Part shown: one piece after another, positions 47,386 through 61,526 of the stretch
How the letters are laid out: the number at the start of each line of letters is the position of its first letter
How positions within the stretch are numbered: position 1 is the stretch's first letter
Assembly (NCBI RefSeq): GCF_041379045.1
Contig: NZ_CP166871.1
Span: 3,286,001 to 3,350,000, forward strand
Direction: 5' to 3'
Length of the DNA: 64,000 bases
Source: Thalassotalea ponticola
GTDB lineage: Bacteria > Pseudomonadota > Gammaproteobacteria > Enterobacterales > Alteromonadaceae
Position numbers and translations under genes: made by a program
The notes under the pieces: generated by a model
Seen by the model: the letters and a program-made list of their open reading frames with translations, nothing else
Told to the model about the DNA's origin: nothing
Database searches by the model: none

Positions 47386-48837
47386 TTAATCGCGCCAAAA
47401 CGACGGTAAAAACAACACCAGTAAGGTAAATATTTCAAGCCGGCCGAACAGCATGGCAATTATTAGTACCCACTTGCTAAAATCGTTAATACTAGCAAAG
47501 TTTGCGGCTACCTCACCTAGCCCCGGACCAAGGTTATTAAGACAGGCTGCGACGGCGGTAAATGCGGTGATGTCGTCGATACCGGACGCCATCAATAGCA
47601 CCATGCATATAATGAAAATAGCAGCATAGGCCGAGAAAAAGCCCCATATGGCATCAACGACTTTGTCAGGCAGCGCTTTGCGGCCCAGTTTTATAGTGAT
47701 AATCGCTTTCGGGTGAATCAAGCGACTCAGTTCGCGAATGCCTTGAAAATATAGCAAGATAACCCGCATAACTTTCATACCCCCACCTGTCGAACCGGCG
47801 CAGCCGCCAATAAAACTGGAGAAAATGAGCAAGATTGGCAACATTGCCGGCCACGCCGAAAAATCAGTCGTAGCAAAACCTGCCGTCGTGCTAATTGACA
47901 CCGCTTGGAACAACGCCTGATCAAAGGCTTGCTCAAAATTATCGGTCACCCCATAAGCGATTAAACTGAAAAAGCACACTAAAGTTAACGCAAATTGTAT
48001 TGATACGAACGCCTTAAATTCAGGGTCGTAAAAATAGGTGCGAATTGAACGACTATTCCAGGCGGTAAAATGCAAAGCAAAGTTAATACCGGCGATGATC
48101 AAAAACACCACACAGATAACATTAATTAACGGGCTGTCAAAGTATCCCATTGATGCATCATGGGTTGAAAAGCCGCCAATGGCAATCGTCGAAAACGAGT
48201 GCGAAATAGCATCAAACGGCGTCATCCCCGCAGCCCAATAACTGAGTGCACAGGCAATGGTGAGAGACAAGTAGATATACCAAAGGTGTTTTGCAGTGTC
48301 GGCAATTCTCGGGGTCATTTTAGAATCTTTCACCGGTCCGGGTGTTTCGGCTCGATAAAGTTGCATGCCACCAACACCAAGCATCGGTAATACAGCAACA
48401 GCCAAAACAATGATCCCCATACCTCCCAACCACTGCAGTTGTTGTCGATACCACAATACCGCATGAGGCAAGCCATCTATTTGGGTTAATATGGTTGCAC
48501 CGGTAGTCGTCAATCCGGAAAACGATTCAAAAAAGGCATCGGTTACCGATAGGTAAGGTTGCTCTGTGAGCATCAAAGGCACTGCCGAAAAGCTGGCCAG
48601 AACAGACCAAAACAAGACCACAATTAAAAAGCCCTCGCGAGCTCTTAAGTCGCCTTTTTCATTGCGATTGGGGTACCAAGCAAAGAAACCAGCGGTAACA
48701 CACAATAAAAAGGAAGAAATGAAAGCGACACCACCACCGTCACCATAAATTAATGAGATCAGTGCTGGCGGCAGCATGGTAAAACTGAGGATCATAACAA
48801 GCATGCCGATGATCCGGACAATATTGCGATATTGCAT
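47386..48837 (-). CDS. trkH: Trk potassium channel subunit TrkH
   Basis: Integral membrane K+ uptake channel. The start MQYRNIVRIIGMLV (48837) gives 483 residues, the length of E. coli TrkH; the upstream extension to 48933 looks unrelated to the family. Four pore-loop signatures are visible in order: TTTGATI, TIAIGGFSTHD, TTAGFATTD and NNLGPGLG, the pseudo-fourfold selectivity filter. It is in the pepQ-yigZ-trkH neighbourhood of E. coli and next to trkA here. Confidence 0.95.
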   Translation of the reverse strand: MQYRNIVRIIGMLVMILSFTMLPPALISLIYGDGGGVAFISSFLLCVTAGFFAWYPNRNEKGDLRAREGFLIVVLFWSVLASFSAVPLMLTEQPYLSVTDAFFESFSGLTTTGATILTQIDGLPHAVLWYRQQLQWLGGMGIIVLAVAVLPMLGVGGMQLYRAETPGPVKDSKMTPRIADTAKHLWYIYLSLTIACALSYWAAGMTPFDAISHSFSTIAIGGFSTHDASMGYFDSPLINVICVVFLIIAGINFALHFTAWNSRSIRTYFYDPEFKAFVSIQFALTLVCFFSLIAYGVTDNFEQAFDQALFQAVSISTTAGFATTDFSAWPAMLPILLIFSSFIGGCAGSTGGGMKVMRVILLYFQGIRELSRLIHPKAIITIKLGRKALPDKVVDAIWGFFSAYAAIFIICMVLLMASGIDDITAFTAVAACLNNLGPGLGEVAANFASINDFSKWVLIIAMLFGRLEIFTLLVLFLPSFWRD

Positions 48838-49058
48838 GGCTAGGTTGCTAGTGGTCGTTGTTATTCTAGTTATAGCATACCCAATTGTGACGCCAATATA
48901 TATTGATTTTTTAATTGGACGTTTACAACCCAATGAGAGCTAGGGGTGTTGACCTTTGTTGCAACTTTCTTCAATCAGATATTTCTTGCAATAGCAAAAC
49001 AGAATAAACGATGTTACATCTTGTCTCAGTTGCATGATTAACCAAAGATCAAATCGCC

Positions 49059-49682
49059 CTAGGGCTTTATAGGGTCAATGCGGCCAGAGCTGGCTTCAAA
49101 GATACGTTGGCAAAACTGGTCTATTTGATTTGATGCGATGTTCACCGACATAAACACATCTTGATTAAACTGTTGCTCGACAATTTCCCCTTGAAACTGC
49201 GCGATCACGTGCTCAACGGTATTTAATTGGTCGTAAGCACAACGCATTTCGAGTGGGGTTACAGGTACTTTAAGGCGCGTTGTTAGCGAATCGAGCGCTT
49301 GGCGTACACTGGCTCCATAGGCGCGTTGTAGTCCACCAGTACCCAACTTAACTCCGCCAAAATAGCGAGTCACGACTGCGCATATTTCACCGATTTGACT
49401 GCCTTGAAGTACCGCTAGCATAGGACGCCCTGCGGTACCGCTTGGCTCACCATCGTCACTAAAACCATAACTCGTACTGTGTTCCGGTCGGCTGTAGATA
49501 AACGCATAACAGTGATGCGAGGCATCGGGGTATCGCTCGGTAATTTGAGCAATAAACGCCTTTGCCTCGGCTGGACTCTGACACTGACTTATCGCACAGA
49601 TAAAGCGGCTTTTGTTGACGTCAATTTCGACCTCAACACCAGCCGCTGGAACTCGAAAGGGAGTCAATAGAGCCGAATCCAT
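49059..49682 (-). CDS. yigZ: IMPACT/YigZ family protein
   Basis: 207 residues of the UPF0029/IMPACT family. The N-terminal half has the conserved YGFSDDGEPSGTAGRPML and VTRYFGGVKLGTGGLQRAYG blocks; the C-terminal half is a small ferredoxin-like domain. The exact bacterial role is unclear; eukaryotic IMPACT affects translation control. It is six bases after pepQ and probably cotranscribed. Confidence 0.92.
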   Translation of the reverse strand: MDSALLTPFRVPAAGVEVEIDVNKSRFICAISQCQSPAEAKAFIAQITERYPDASHHCYAFIYSRPEHSTSYGFSDDGEPSGTAGRPMLAVLQGSQIGEICAVVTRYFGGVKLGTGGLQRAYGASVRQALDSLTTRLKVPVTPLEMRCAYDQLNTVEHVIAQFQGEIVEQQFNQDVFMSVNIASNQIDQFCQRIFEASSGRIDPIKP

Positions 49683-49688
49683 CGACGG

Positions 49689-51044
49689 TTAAGCCAAGCC
49701 TAAATCGCGAGTCATATTCTCGATGCCGTGATCGAACACAATAATGTTGTCTTCGATGCGAATACCACCAAATGGTTTTAGCTCGCTAATCTTGTCCCAA
49801 TTGATGTGCTGACTGTGTTTTGACTCGGCTAAGCCGGTTAAGAACTCATCAATAAAATACAAGCCTGGCTCTATAGTAAATACTTGCTTACTCTCTATAC
49901 CACGCGTCGTTCTTAAGAATGGGTGTTGGTCTGGTGATGCGATCACTTGGCCTTGCTCATTCGCCATAAAGCCACCCATATCGTGAACTTGTAAGCCCAA
50001 ATGATGGCCTAAACCATGCGGGAAAAATGCGCGTGTTATGCCCTGCTCTACCATATCCTGAGGATCCATGCGTACGATATCAAACTGCTTTAATATCTCA
50101 GCCAACTGGTAGTGAGTAGTAACGTGTAAATCGACATAACTGGCACCAGGCTTAAGCCCCGTAACAAGGCGCTGTTGCATCGCGTCGACAGCGCCTATCA
50201 ATGCACTAAACTCATTATCCGACTTGGCATACGTACGGGTAATATCCGCAGCATAACCATTGAAACTCGCTCCTGCATCAATCAAAAATGAGCGGTGCTG
50301 TTGCGGTACTTGCTTTTCTAGATCGGTGTAATGCAAAATTGCACAGTTTTCATTTAGTGCAACGATATTGTCATACGGCATTTCGTTTTCACTTTGACCC
50401 GCAGCTGCTAAGTACGCCAGTTGAATATCAAACTCACTACCACCGGCCAAAAAGGTGTTTTTAGCCGCTGTGTGACCAGCGACAGCAAGCTTATTTGCTT
50501 GGCGTAAGCAATCGAGCTCGTAGTCTGTCTTGTAAACTCGATGATAGTGAAAGAAGTCGATAATTGACTTCGGATTAATATGACTAAAACCTAAGTCGCG
50601 AGCCAACTCTTGATGTGCACCGATATAAGCAATATTGTCTTTGATGCTTGGTAACACAGAGGTTACCTCGTCAGGTTTGGCAATTATTTTTATGTCAAAG
50701 AATGGTGTCCAATAGCTATCTTCTAATTGAGTCACCTTATGCCAAAAATCGGTTGGCTGATAAAACACAAGAACTGGCTTATCTTTACCATTGACCATTA
50801 ACCAGCAATTTTGAGTTTCTGTTACCGGTAGCCACGCTTTAAAGTGTGGATTGGTTTTAAACGGATAATACATATCGTCCAGAAAGACACTAAGCGCTTT
50901 ACCAGCGTGAATACACAGTAGATCGATATCTACGACTCGTTCCAATATGGTGTGGGTGCGATTTTGCAATTCAGCAATATGCGCAGCGAAGTTTTGTTGC
51001 AATTCTGTCATATCCAATATCTTGTTGTTAAATGTGTCGCTCAT
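49689..51044 (-). CDS. pepQ: Xaa-Pro dipeptidase
   Basis: Two-metal (usually manganese) peptidase of family M24 that splits dipeptides with C-terminal proline. 451 residues, or 439 from the second ATG at 51008 (E. coli PepQ, 443). The metal ligands are in DAGASFNGYAADITRTY (two Asp), FFPHGLGHHLGLQVHD (His), and two later glutamates in EPGLYF and RIEDNI. It heads the pepQ-yigZ cluster. Confidence 0.95.
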   Translation of the reverse strand: MSDTFNNKILDMTELQQNFAAHIAELQNRTHTILERVVDIDLLCIHAGKALSVFLDDMYYPFKTNPHFKAWLPVTETQNCWLMVNGKDKPVLVFYQPTDFWHKVTQLEDSYWTPFFDIKIIAKPDEVTSVLPSIKDNIAYIGAHQELARDLGFSHINPKSIIDFFHYHRVYKTDYELDCLRQANKLAVAGHTAAKNTFLAGGSEFDIQLAYLAAAGQSENEMPYDNIVALNENCAILHYTDLEKQVPQQHRSFLIDAGASFNGYAADITRTYAKSDNEFSALIGAVDAMQQRLVTGLKPGASYVDLHVTTHYQLAEILKQFDIVRMDPQDMVEQGITRAFFPHGLGHHLGLQVHDMGGFMANEQGQVIASPDQHPFLRTTRGIESKQVFTIEPGLYFIDEFLTGLAESKHSQHINWDKISELKPFGGIRIEDNIIVFDHGIENMTRDLGLA

Positions 51045-51058
51045 GATAACACACTCAT

Positions 51059-52981
51059 CTACTGCTCGTGAATTTGTCGTCCAATAATGTCACTAAATGC
51101 CGACTGCTTCTGACCGAGTTTATGCATATATATCTCTGTAAAAGCGAGCACACTTTTAACGTAGTTACGAGTTTCTTTGTAGGGTATGGTTTCTATCCAT
51201 TTTTCCATAGTCATCGATGGAGACTCTTTTAGCCACCGCGTTACTTTATGCGGCCCGGCATTGTATGCTGCTGTGGCTAAAACAATATTGTTGTCAAACT
51301 TCTGCAATAAATACTTTAAATACCTAAAGCCGATATCAACGTTGTTTTTGGCGTTTAGTAGGTGGCCTTTGCTGACACTTTTATCGCCGGTTATATAACG
51401 CGCGGTACTCGGTAGTATTTGCATCAAACCAAGCGCTCCTGCCGATGAAATAGCATCACTCATAAAAATACTTTCTTTGCGAGTGATCGCGTATGCCCAG
51501 GCTGGATTTACATCGTATTGCGCTGCGTTATCCGCATATACCTGTTTTAATGGCATCGGAAAGCGGACGTCTAAATCATTGTTCTCACGACTCTTGGTCA
51601 ACGCCAAAATCGCCCTGTCATACCAGCCATGATTAAACGCTAGCTTAGCCGCTTTAATCCGCTGCTCTGACGGAAGTTGGCTGAGCCAAAAGTGCCACTC
51701 TTTGCGGGCTTGGTGGTAACGCTCTAACTCAAATAACTCAAGTGCGCGTTTACCCGCCTGTGGATGAGCGAATTGATCAATGTTAATTTCTGACACGGCC
51801 AATGGCTGGTGGTTTAACGCACTCTCATTGCCGGCGTGAGCCGCTGCTAAAAAGCCATAAAAACTTCGCGCTTGTGCTAGCGTTTGGTAAATCTCATCAG
51901 CTTGCTGCTGTTTACCCACCAACTGATAAATGCGCGCTTGCCAGTATTGCCATTGCCTGTCTTGTTTTTGCTCTTCGGTTAAGCGCTCTAATTCCTGCAA
52001 AGCAGCGTGATAATCTTGGTGTTGAATGTGACTTGCCAGTTTGTATTGCAATGCGCTTTCACTGATAAGTTCGGGGTGCTGGCGTTGATACCACGCAATC
52101 GCTTGAGCATCGGTTGACCCTGCAACCGCTGGTAGTAACCTTGCCAGTACTGACTTTTGCTGTTGCTCTGTTAATCTGTTTTGCTCTACTGCTTGTTGGT
52201 AAACATTGAGCGTCAACACTTCATCGGCAAACGCCAAGCGTCTAAGAGCGTACGTGATCAACATACCCTCTTGCCTATTGCCACGCTTAAACGCAGTTAA
52301 ATCGACTACCGCACTAGGTTGCTTGCGCAGTGTTTGCCAAAGTGACCACAAGTATTGCTCGCTTGCAGGAAGTTGACGCCCCAAATAACGCATCAATGAG
52401 TAACTGCGTTGTTGGTGCGATAATAAAATTCGCTGCCAAAGTAATGTGTTGGTTAAATGTCCTTGTTGACGCCACTTTGACAGCACGGGGTCACAACTTT
52501 TCGGTAGCGACTTCCCTGTTAACCACAAGCGTTCGATGTCCTTGTGCCATTGTTCAGTGTGTTGCTTATTACCCAATTGATAATTGTGATACTGACAAAC
52601 AAGGTATTTATTTCTCGTCGGTCGGTAATATGTTAAAAAGCGCTGCGCTTGGTTTTCGCTGATTAAATAGCGTAGCCATGGGCCTCGCAAGGGCCAATCT
52701 AATGGCGTATCTTGATGCTGCTCTATAAACGAAGCAATTTGCGGCTCATAGTCAAGGTGAATGTAACGCTGTAGTTGTTCAAGCTGGAAATATGGTTTAA
52801 GTGGATACGTTTTAAGTTCATCCAGTTTTTGCAGATAAGCTTGGCTATCAAGATCCCAGTCTTGTTTAGAGGCGTGAATGTAGCTTTCACGCAGTTCAGT
52901 TATAGGGGGATTTTGCTCGGCTTGCACAGATGGCAGCAAGGCGGCAAAAGCGACAACAATAATGGGCTTGAACAACAACAT
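51059..52981 (-). CDS. slt: Soluble lytic murein transglycosylase
   Basis: Periplasmic enzyme that cleaves peptidoglycan with formation of 1,6-anhydro-muramic acid. 640 residues: a signal peptide (about 1-21), a long alpha-superhelical U/L-domain (about 30-470), and the C-terminal lysozyme-like domain with catalytic Glu503 in ITRKESIF, followed by SSAGALGLMQILPSTA and ATAAYNAGPHKVTRWL. It sits 14 bases upstream of pepQ on the same strand. Confidence 0.94.
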   Translation of the reverse strand: MLLFKPIIVVAFAALLPSVQAEQNPPITELRESYIHASKQDWDLDSQAYLQKLDELKTYPLKPYFQLEQLQRYIHLDYEPQIASFIEQHQDTPLDWPLRGPWLRYLISENQAQRFLTYYRPTRNKYLVCQYHNYQLGNKQHTEQWHKDIERLWLTGKSLPKSCDPVLSKWRQQGHLTNTLLWQRILLSHQQRSYSLMRYLGRQLPASEQYLWSLWQTLRKQPSAVVDLTAFKRGNRQEGMLITYALRRLAFADEVLTLNVYQQAVEQNRLTEQQQKSVLARLLPAVAGSTDAQAIAWYQRQHPELISESALQYKLASHIQHQDYHAALQELERLTEEQKQDRQWQYWQARIYQLVGKQQQADEIYQTLAQARSFYGFLAAAHAGNESALNHQPLAVSEINIDQFAHPQAGKRALELFELERYHQARKEWHFWLSQLPSEQRIKAAKLAFNHGWYDRAILALTKSRENNDLDVRFPMPLKQVYADNAAQYDVNPAWAYAITRKESIFMSDAISSAGALGLMQILPSTARYITGDKSVSKGHLLNAKNNVDIGFRYLKYLLQKFDNNIVLATAAYNAGPHKVTRWLKESPSMTMEKWIETIPYKETRNYVKSVLAFTEIYMHKLGQKQSAFSDIIGRQIHEQ

Positions 52982-53085
52982 AAATACGCAGGCTCCACAA
53001 TATACGATGTTTTGTAAACAACGATTTTCAATTTAACGCCAATCGATTAAAATAACGGTTTTATTACTCTACGAAATCTTTGGTT

Positions 53086-53331
53086 ATGTCTGATTCTTTA
53101 TTTTCTCAAGCCGACCATACGTTAGATGCACTGGGTCTCAGATGTCCCGAGCCGGTGATGATGGTGCGTATGAACATTCGCAAAATCGCTGTCGGCGAAA
53201 CGCTATTAGTACTAGCCGACGACCCATCAACAACCCGTGACATCCCAAGCTTCTGTGAGTTTATGGAACACGACCTAGTAGCCAAAGAAGTCGATAACAA
53301 GACGTATCGCTATTTAATCCGAAAGCGTTAA
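53086..53331 (+). CDS. tusA: Sulfur-carrier protein TusA
   Basis: Relays sulfur from IscS toward 2-thiouridine modification of tRNA wobble bases. The ATG at 53086 gives 81 residues, identical in length to E. coli TusA; a TTG two codons upstream is less likely. The sulfur-carrying cysteine is in the [13 protein letters not shown] motif. It is divergent from slt. Confidence 0.95.
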   Translation: MSDSLFSQADHTLDALGLRCPEPVMMVRMNIRKIAVGETLLVLADDPSTTRDIPSFCEFMEHDLVAKEVDNKTYRYLIRKR

Positions 53332-53545
53332 CCGCTATCGACCCCATCATCGTTGCTCTTGCGCGCGCAGTCAAGTACAAAGACGCCTTTTAAGTATTTA
53401 GGCTACGGTAAACCACCAACCGTTCAATTCGCGCTGATCACGCGACAATCGGATACTATCCCTCGCCTCTGGTTGAGCAATTCAATTTAACTCGATGATT
53501 ATCAGTCGACGCTATTTGTCAGCGGTTGTGTAACTCGGTGGGAAT

Positions 53546-53580
53546 AAAAAAAGGAAGGTGTTAAGCACCTTCCTTTTCTA
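53546..53580 (-). terminator. Terminator of glyS
   Basis: AAGGAAGGTG-TTAAG-CACCTTCCTT with A-run and T-rich flanks, about 25 bases after the glyS stop. Confidence 0.9.
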
Positions 53581-53602
53581 ATTTATGACTCTTTACTAAC
53601 CG

Positions 53603-55669
53603 TTATTGCAATACTGATATATCGGCAATATTGAAGAAACTTTCGCGAATTTGGCTTAATAACGTTAAACGATTAACTTTAACTTTTTCATCGTCTGCCA
53701 TTACCATGACATTATCAAAGAACTCATCAATAACGGTACGTAAGCTTGCTAGCTGAGTTAACGCTTGCTTGTAGTCCTTATTAGCAAATAAAGGTTCAAG
53801 CTCTCCCGATAACGCGGTAAACGCCGTCGCTAAAGCAACCTCTTGTGGCTCTGTTGCTAAGCTATTATCAAAGTGAGTTAATAACTCACCATCAAACTTC
53901 GCTAATATATTGCCAACGCGCTTATTCGCGGCCGCTAGAGCTTGTGCTTGTTCTAACTCTCGGAAATAACTTACCGCTTTTACTCTTTGATCAAAATCTA
54001 ACGGTGCGGTTGGTGTTTTCGCTAACACCGCTTGAATCACATCGACCTTAATACCCTGCTCTTGATAATAAGCACGGAAGCGGCCCATTACAAAATCAAT
54101 CACATCTTGTGCGGTATTGGCATTGGTTAGCTTGTCACCGTAACTTGCAATGCTGACATCGATAAGATCAGCAATGTCTAGAGGTAGCTGTTTTTCAATG
54201 ATAATACGAATCAAACCAATCGCGGCACGACGCAAGGCAAATGGATCTTTATCACCTTTTGGCGGCTGGTTAATGCCAAAGATGCCCACTAGGCTATCCA
54301 CTTTGTCAGCAATGGCGACAGCGGCACCAATATTGCCTTCTGGTAGTTCATCTCCAGCAAAGCGAGGGCGATACTGATCTTCTAGGGCTTGCGCGACATC
54401 AGTAGCTTCACCATCGTGTTGGGCGTAATACTTACCCATGGTACCCTGTACCTGAGGGAACTCTAATACCATTTCCGTCATCAAGTCGGTCTTACTTAAT
54501 AATCCAGCGCGGTAGGCATTATCGGCGTTTTCAGACAAGCACAGAGCAACGTGTTTGGCCATCGCAGCAATGCGTTCAGACTTGTCTTTTAAGGTACCAA
54601 GTTGCTTTTGGAATAAAACACTTTCTAAGCTTGCTAAACGCGACTCTAAAGAGTGTTTTTTATCTGTTTTAAAGAAGAACTCTGCATCCGCTAAACGAGG
54701 ACGGATAACCTTCTCGTTCCCCTTAATAACTTCTTCAGGTTGTTTTGACTCAATGTTGGTAACAAAAATAAATTTATTTAATAGCTCACCGTTTGCCCCT
54801 TCCACAGGGAAGTATTTTTGGTGATCTTTCATCGAGTAAATCAGCGGTTCAGCAGGAACTTGCAAAAACTCTTGATCAAAGCTACCAACCAAGACAGATG
54901 GCCACTCATTGATTGATACAACTTCATCAAGCAGTTCGTCATCGAGCAAGGCTTTGCCACCTAATTGCTCTGCTGCTGCATTAACGTCAGCAACGATTTG
55001 CGCGCGACGGGTATCGTAATCAGCAACGACATAGGCTTGCTTAAGGGCATCTTCATAGTTATCGGCGTGAGTTAAGGTCACATCACCTTGGTGATGGAAA
55101 CGATGGCCTTTAAGCACATTGCTCGACGCCACACCTAAAATGTCGCCGCCGATAACATCGGCACCGTACATCATAGTAATGGTATGTACCGGACGGATAA
55201 ATTGAATGCGGCTGCTTCCCCAACGCATCGGCTTCGGTACAGGTAGCTTATTTACCGCCGTTGCCACCATATTAGGTAACAACTCAGTGATAGATTGACC
55301 TTTTTCAGTCGCTTTATGCAGTAACCACTCACCCTTATCGGTCACTAAACGCTCAGCTAGCTCTACCGTAATACCGTTTGAACGAGCCCAGCCTTCAGCC
55401 GCTTTAGTCGGCTTACCATCGCTATCAAAAGCAACATTAACCGCTGGACCGCGCTTTTCTACAATCTTGTCTTCTTGTACCGCAACCAAGTCGTCTAGTT
55501 TAACGGCTAAGCGACGTGGTGATGCAAACCACTTACCTTGGCTATAAGCCAAACCTGCCGCATCAATTTGTTCGACAATAGACTGGAAGAAAGCCTTAGC
55601 TAAACCTTTCAACGCCTTTGGTGGTAGTTCTTCTGTTCCTAATTCAACTAATAGAGTTTCTGTAGTCAT
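53603..55669 (-). CDS. glyS: Glycine-tRNA ligase, beta subunit
   Basis: Carries the tRNA-recognition domains of the heterotetrameric bacterial glycyl-tRNA synthetase. 688 residues (E. coli, 689). It begins TTETLLVELGTEELPPKAL, the family hallmark; an HD-like domain lies in the middle, and the C-terminus has an anticodon-binding domain. The ATG follows the glyQ stop codon with no spacing, and the ribosome-binding site GAGGAG lies inside glyQ. Confidence 0.97.
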   Translation of the reverse strand: MTTETLLVELGTEELPPKALKGLAKAFFQSIVEQIDAAGLAYSQGKWFASPRRLAVKLDDLVAVQEDKIVEKRGPAVNVAFDSDGKPTKAAEGWARSNGITVELAERLVTDKGEWLLHKATEKGQSITELLPNMVATAVNKLPVPKPMRWGSSRIQFIRPVHTITMMYGADVIGGDILGVASSNVLKGHRFHHQGDVTLTHADNYEDALKQAYVVADYDTRRAQIVADVNAAAEQLGGKALLDDELLDEVVSINEWPSVLVGSFDQEFLQVPAEPLIYSMKDHQKYFPVEGANGELLNKFIFVTNIESKQPEEVIKGNEKVIRPRLADAEFFFKTDKKHSLESRLASLESVLFQKQLGTLKDKSERIAAMAKHVALCLSENADNAYRAGLLSKTDLMTEMVLEFPQVQGTMGKYYAQHDGEATDVAQALEDQYRPRFAGDELPEGNIGAAVAIADKVDSLVGIFGINQPPKGDKDPFALRRAAIGLIRIIIEKQLPLDIADLIDVSIASYGDKLTNANTAQDVIDFVMGRFRAYYQEQGIKVDVIQAVLAKTPTAPLDFDQRVKAVSYFRELEQAQALAAANKRVGNILAKFDGELLTHFDNSLATEPQEVALATAFTALSGELEPLFANKDYKQALTQLASLRTVIDEFFDNVMVMADDEKVKVNRLTLLSQIRESFFNIADISVLQ

Positions 55670-56587
55670 TTATTTCTCCTCGCCCTGCTGTGTTTTACAA
55701 AGCGGGAATCCCAATTCTTCACGAGCGGCATAGTATGCTTGTGCACAAGCTTTTGCCAGAGTTCTAACGCGCAAAATATAACGCTGGCGTTCTGTCACAG
55801 AAATAGCGTGGCGAGCATCAAGCAAGTTAAACGCATGTGATGCTTTCATCACTTGCTCGTAAGCTGGTAACGGTAAACCAAGTTCGATCAGTTTTTGACT
55901 CTCTTGCTCACAAACGTCAAATTGATTAAATAGCGCGTCAACATTAGCGTGTTCAAAATTATAAGCAGATTGCTCAACTTCATTCTGATGAAATACATCG
56001 CGATAGTAAATTTTACCCATCGGGCCATCTGTCCAAACCAAGTCATAAATACTATCTACGTTTTGAATATACATCGCTAGACGTTCAAGGCCGTAGGTGA
56101 TTTCACCGGTCACTGGAGCGCACTCTAAGCCACCAACTTGCTGGAAGTAGGTAAACTGAGTTATTTCCATGCCATTAAGCCAGATTTCCCAGCCTAGCCC
56201 CCATGCACCTAACGTTGGCGATTCCCAGTTATCTTCGACAAAACGAATATCGTGAACAAGGGTATCAATGCCTAATTGACGCAGAGACTCTAAGTACAAG
56301 TCTTGAATGTTTTTTGGTGATGGCTTTAACACAACTTGGAATTGATAGTAATGCTGTAAGCGATTTGGATTTTCACCGTAGCGACCATCAGTAGGTCGAC
56401 GACACGGCTGAACATAAGCACTACTCATTGGCTCTGGACCAATTGAGCGCAAGAATGTCATTGGATGGAATGTACCTGCCCCAACTTCTAAATCAAGTGG
56501 TTGGACAATAACACAGCCCTGTTTGGCCCAGTAATCCTGCAGCTGTAGGATCAGGCCTTGAAATGTTTTGATATCGTATGTGCTCAT
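55670..56587 (-). CDS. glyQ: Glycine-tRNA ligase, alpha subunit
   Basis: Catalytic subunit that activates glycine. The start [14 protein letters not shown] (56587) gives 305 residues (E. coli, 303); the upstream extension to 56644 does not fit. Class II motifs are intact: [38 protein letters not shown] and [10 protein letters not shown]. It is in an operon with glyS. Confidence 0.97.
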   Translation of the reverse strand: MSTYDIKTFQGLILQLQDYWAKQGCVIVQPLDLEVGAGTFHPMTFLRSIGPEPMSSAYVQPCRRPTDGRYGENPNRLQHYYQFQVVLKPSPKNIQDLYLESLRQLGIDTLVHDIRFVEDNWESPTLGAWGLGWEIWLNGMEITQFTYFQQVGGLECAPVTGEITYGLERLAMYIQNVDSIYDLVWTDGPMGKIYYRDVFHQNEVEQSAYNFEHANVDALFNQFDVCEQESQKLIELGLPLPAYEQVMKASHAFNLLDARHAISVTERQRYILRVRTLAKACAQAYYAAREELGFPLCKTQQGEEK

Positions 56588-56813
56588 GAATACCAGTTTT
56601 ATTAATTGACAGAAATGCCGGTAATTATAGCGATTGTTGCTCAAATCGACTAGCGCTAATTACAATTAAGTAAAGGATTTACTTCGTGATTTTTTACCGC
56701 TCATAATCAGTATAGTGAAGATATTTCAACAGCGACAAAACTCTTTTGTCTATAAGGCAACACAACGTCAGCAGCGCGATTTAAATGTTACCGTTGGCAA
56801 CAATGTAGATAAC

Positions 56814-56840
56814 AAAAAGCCCAGCTATTGCTGGGCTTTT
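56814..56840 (-). terminator. Terminator of gyrB operon
   Basis: AAAAGCCCAGC-AATA-GCTGGGCTTTTT, strong in both directions, 29 bases after the gyrB stop. Confidence 0.92.
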
Positions 56841-56868
56841 AATTAAACACTTCGGTTTTGTATTGAAT

Positions 56869-60401
<3,533 letters not shown>

Positions 60402-60407
60402 TACCCA

Positions 60408-61511
60408 CTACAAGCGCATCGGCATGATCACATACAGTGCTTCGCCCGTTTCGCTACCCTCAACGACGACACTAGAATTAGCATCTGACAGTGTAAATTT
60501 AACCTGGTCTTCTTTTATCGCGTTTAAAACATCCAAAATATAACTCACGTTAAAACCAATCTCTAAAGGCTCATACGGAAAGTCTATTTCCAGATACTCT
60601 TCAGCCATTTCCTGTTCAGGGTTATTCGCTGTGATTTTCAATTCGTTACTCGAAAAGTTTAACCGCACGCCTTTGAACTTTTCATTAGACAATATCGACG
60701 CTCGCGATAGGACTTGTTTCAACCCTTCTTTTTCAGTAACCAGTATTTTATCACCGTTACGCGGTAACACGCGACGATAATCAGGGAAGCGCCCATCAAC
60801 GAGTTTACTGGTAAAGGAAAAATCGGTATCTAAAATGCGAATGTGATTACTGCCAAGCAATACCTTCACATCTTCATCGACAGGGTCGAGCAAGCGGATG
60901 ATTTCTAAAATCCCCTTGCGCGGAACAATAACTTGACGCGCCGGTAATGATAATTGGTCGTTGACAATTTTACATATCGCCAAGCGATGCCCATCGGTTG
61001 CCACTGAGCGAATTTCATTATTTTCAGTTTCAATCGACATACCATTGAGGTAATAACGAACATCTTGGTTGGCCATTGAAAAATGCGTACTTTCAATCAA
61101 GCGCAACAATTGCGACTTGTGAAGCGAAAACTCTACGTCGCCCTGCCAAGACTCAATATTGGGAAAATCACTGGCTGGCAACGTGGCAAGCGAATAGCGG
61201 GAACGTCCACAAACAATGTGGATGGTATCACCGTCTAAACTAAATTCTATTTGCGCACTGTCAGGCATACTCTTACAAATATCCAGTAACTTACGCGCTG
61301 GTACGGTCACTTTACCATCTGGACCTTGGTTATTAACCTCGGTACTAGATACCATCTCAAGCTCTAAATCAGTAGCTATCATAGTAAGTGACTGCCCACT
61401 AACATCCAGTAGGATATTACCAAGGATAGGTAATGTGCTCTTACGTTCAACCGCACCAGAAACCAATAATAAAGGTTTTAACAGTACGTCTCTAGCTAAC
61501 GAAAATTTCAT
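60408..61511 (-). CDS. dnaN: DNA polymerase III sliding clamp (beta subunit)
   Basis: Dimeric ring that holds the replicase on DNA. 367 residues, one more than E. coli. Three clamp domains of about 120 residues; conserved segments LPILGNILL, GRSRYSLATLPASDFPN and the C-terminal VIMPMRL, which contributes to the partner-binding pocket. It is 15 bases after dnaA and six before recF. Confidence 0.98.
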   Translation of the reverse strand: MKFSLARDVLLKPLLLVSGAVERKSTLPILGNILLDVSGQSLTMIATDLELEMVSSTEVNNQGPDGKVTVPARKLLDICKSMPDSAQIEFSLDGDTIHIVCGRSRYSLATLPASDFPNIESWQGDVEFSLHKSQLLRLIESTHFSMANQDVRYYLNGMSIETENNEIRSVATDGHRLAICKIVNDQLSLPARQVIVPRKGILEIIRLLDPVDEDVKVLLGSNHIRILDTDFSFTSKLVDGRFPDYRRVLPRNGDKILVTEKEGLKQVLSRASILSNEKFKGVRLNFSSNELKITANNPEQEMAEEYLEIDFPYEPLEIGFNVSYILDVLNAIKEDQVKFTLSDANSSVVVEGSETGEALYVIMPMRL

Positions 61512-61526
61512 TATTAATATCCCCTG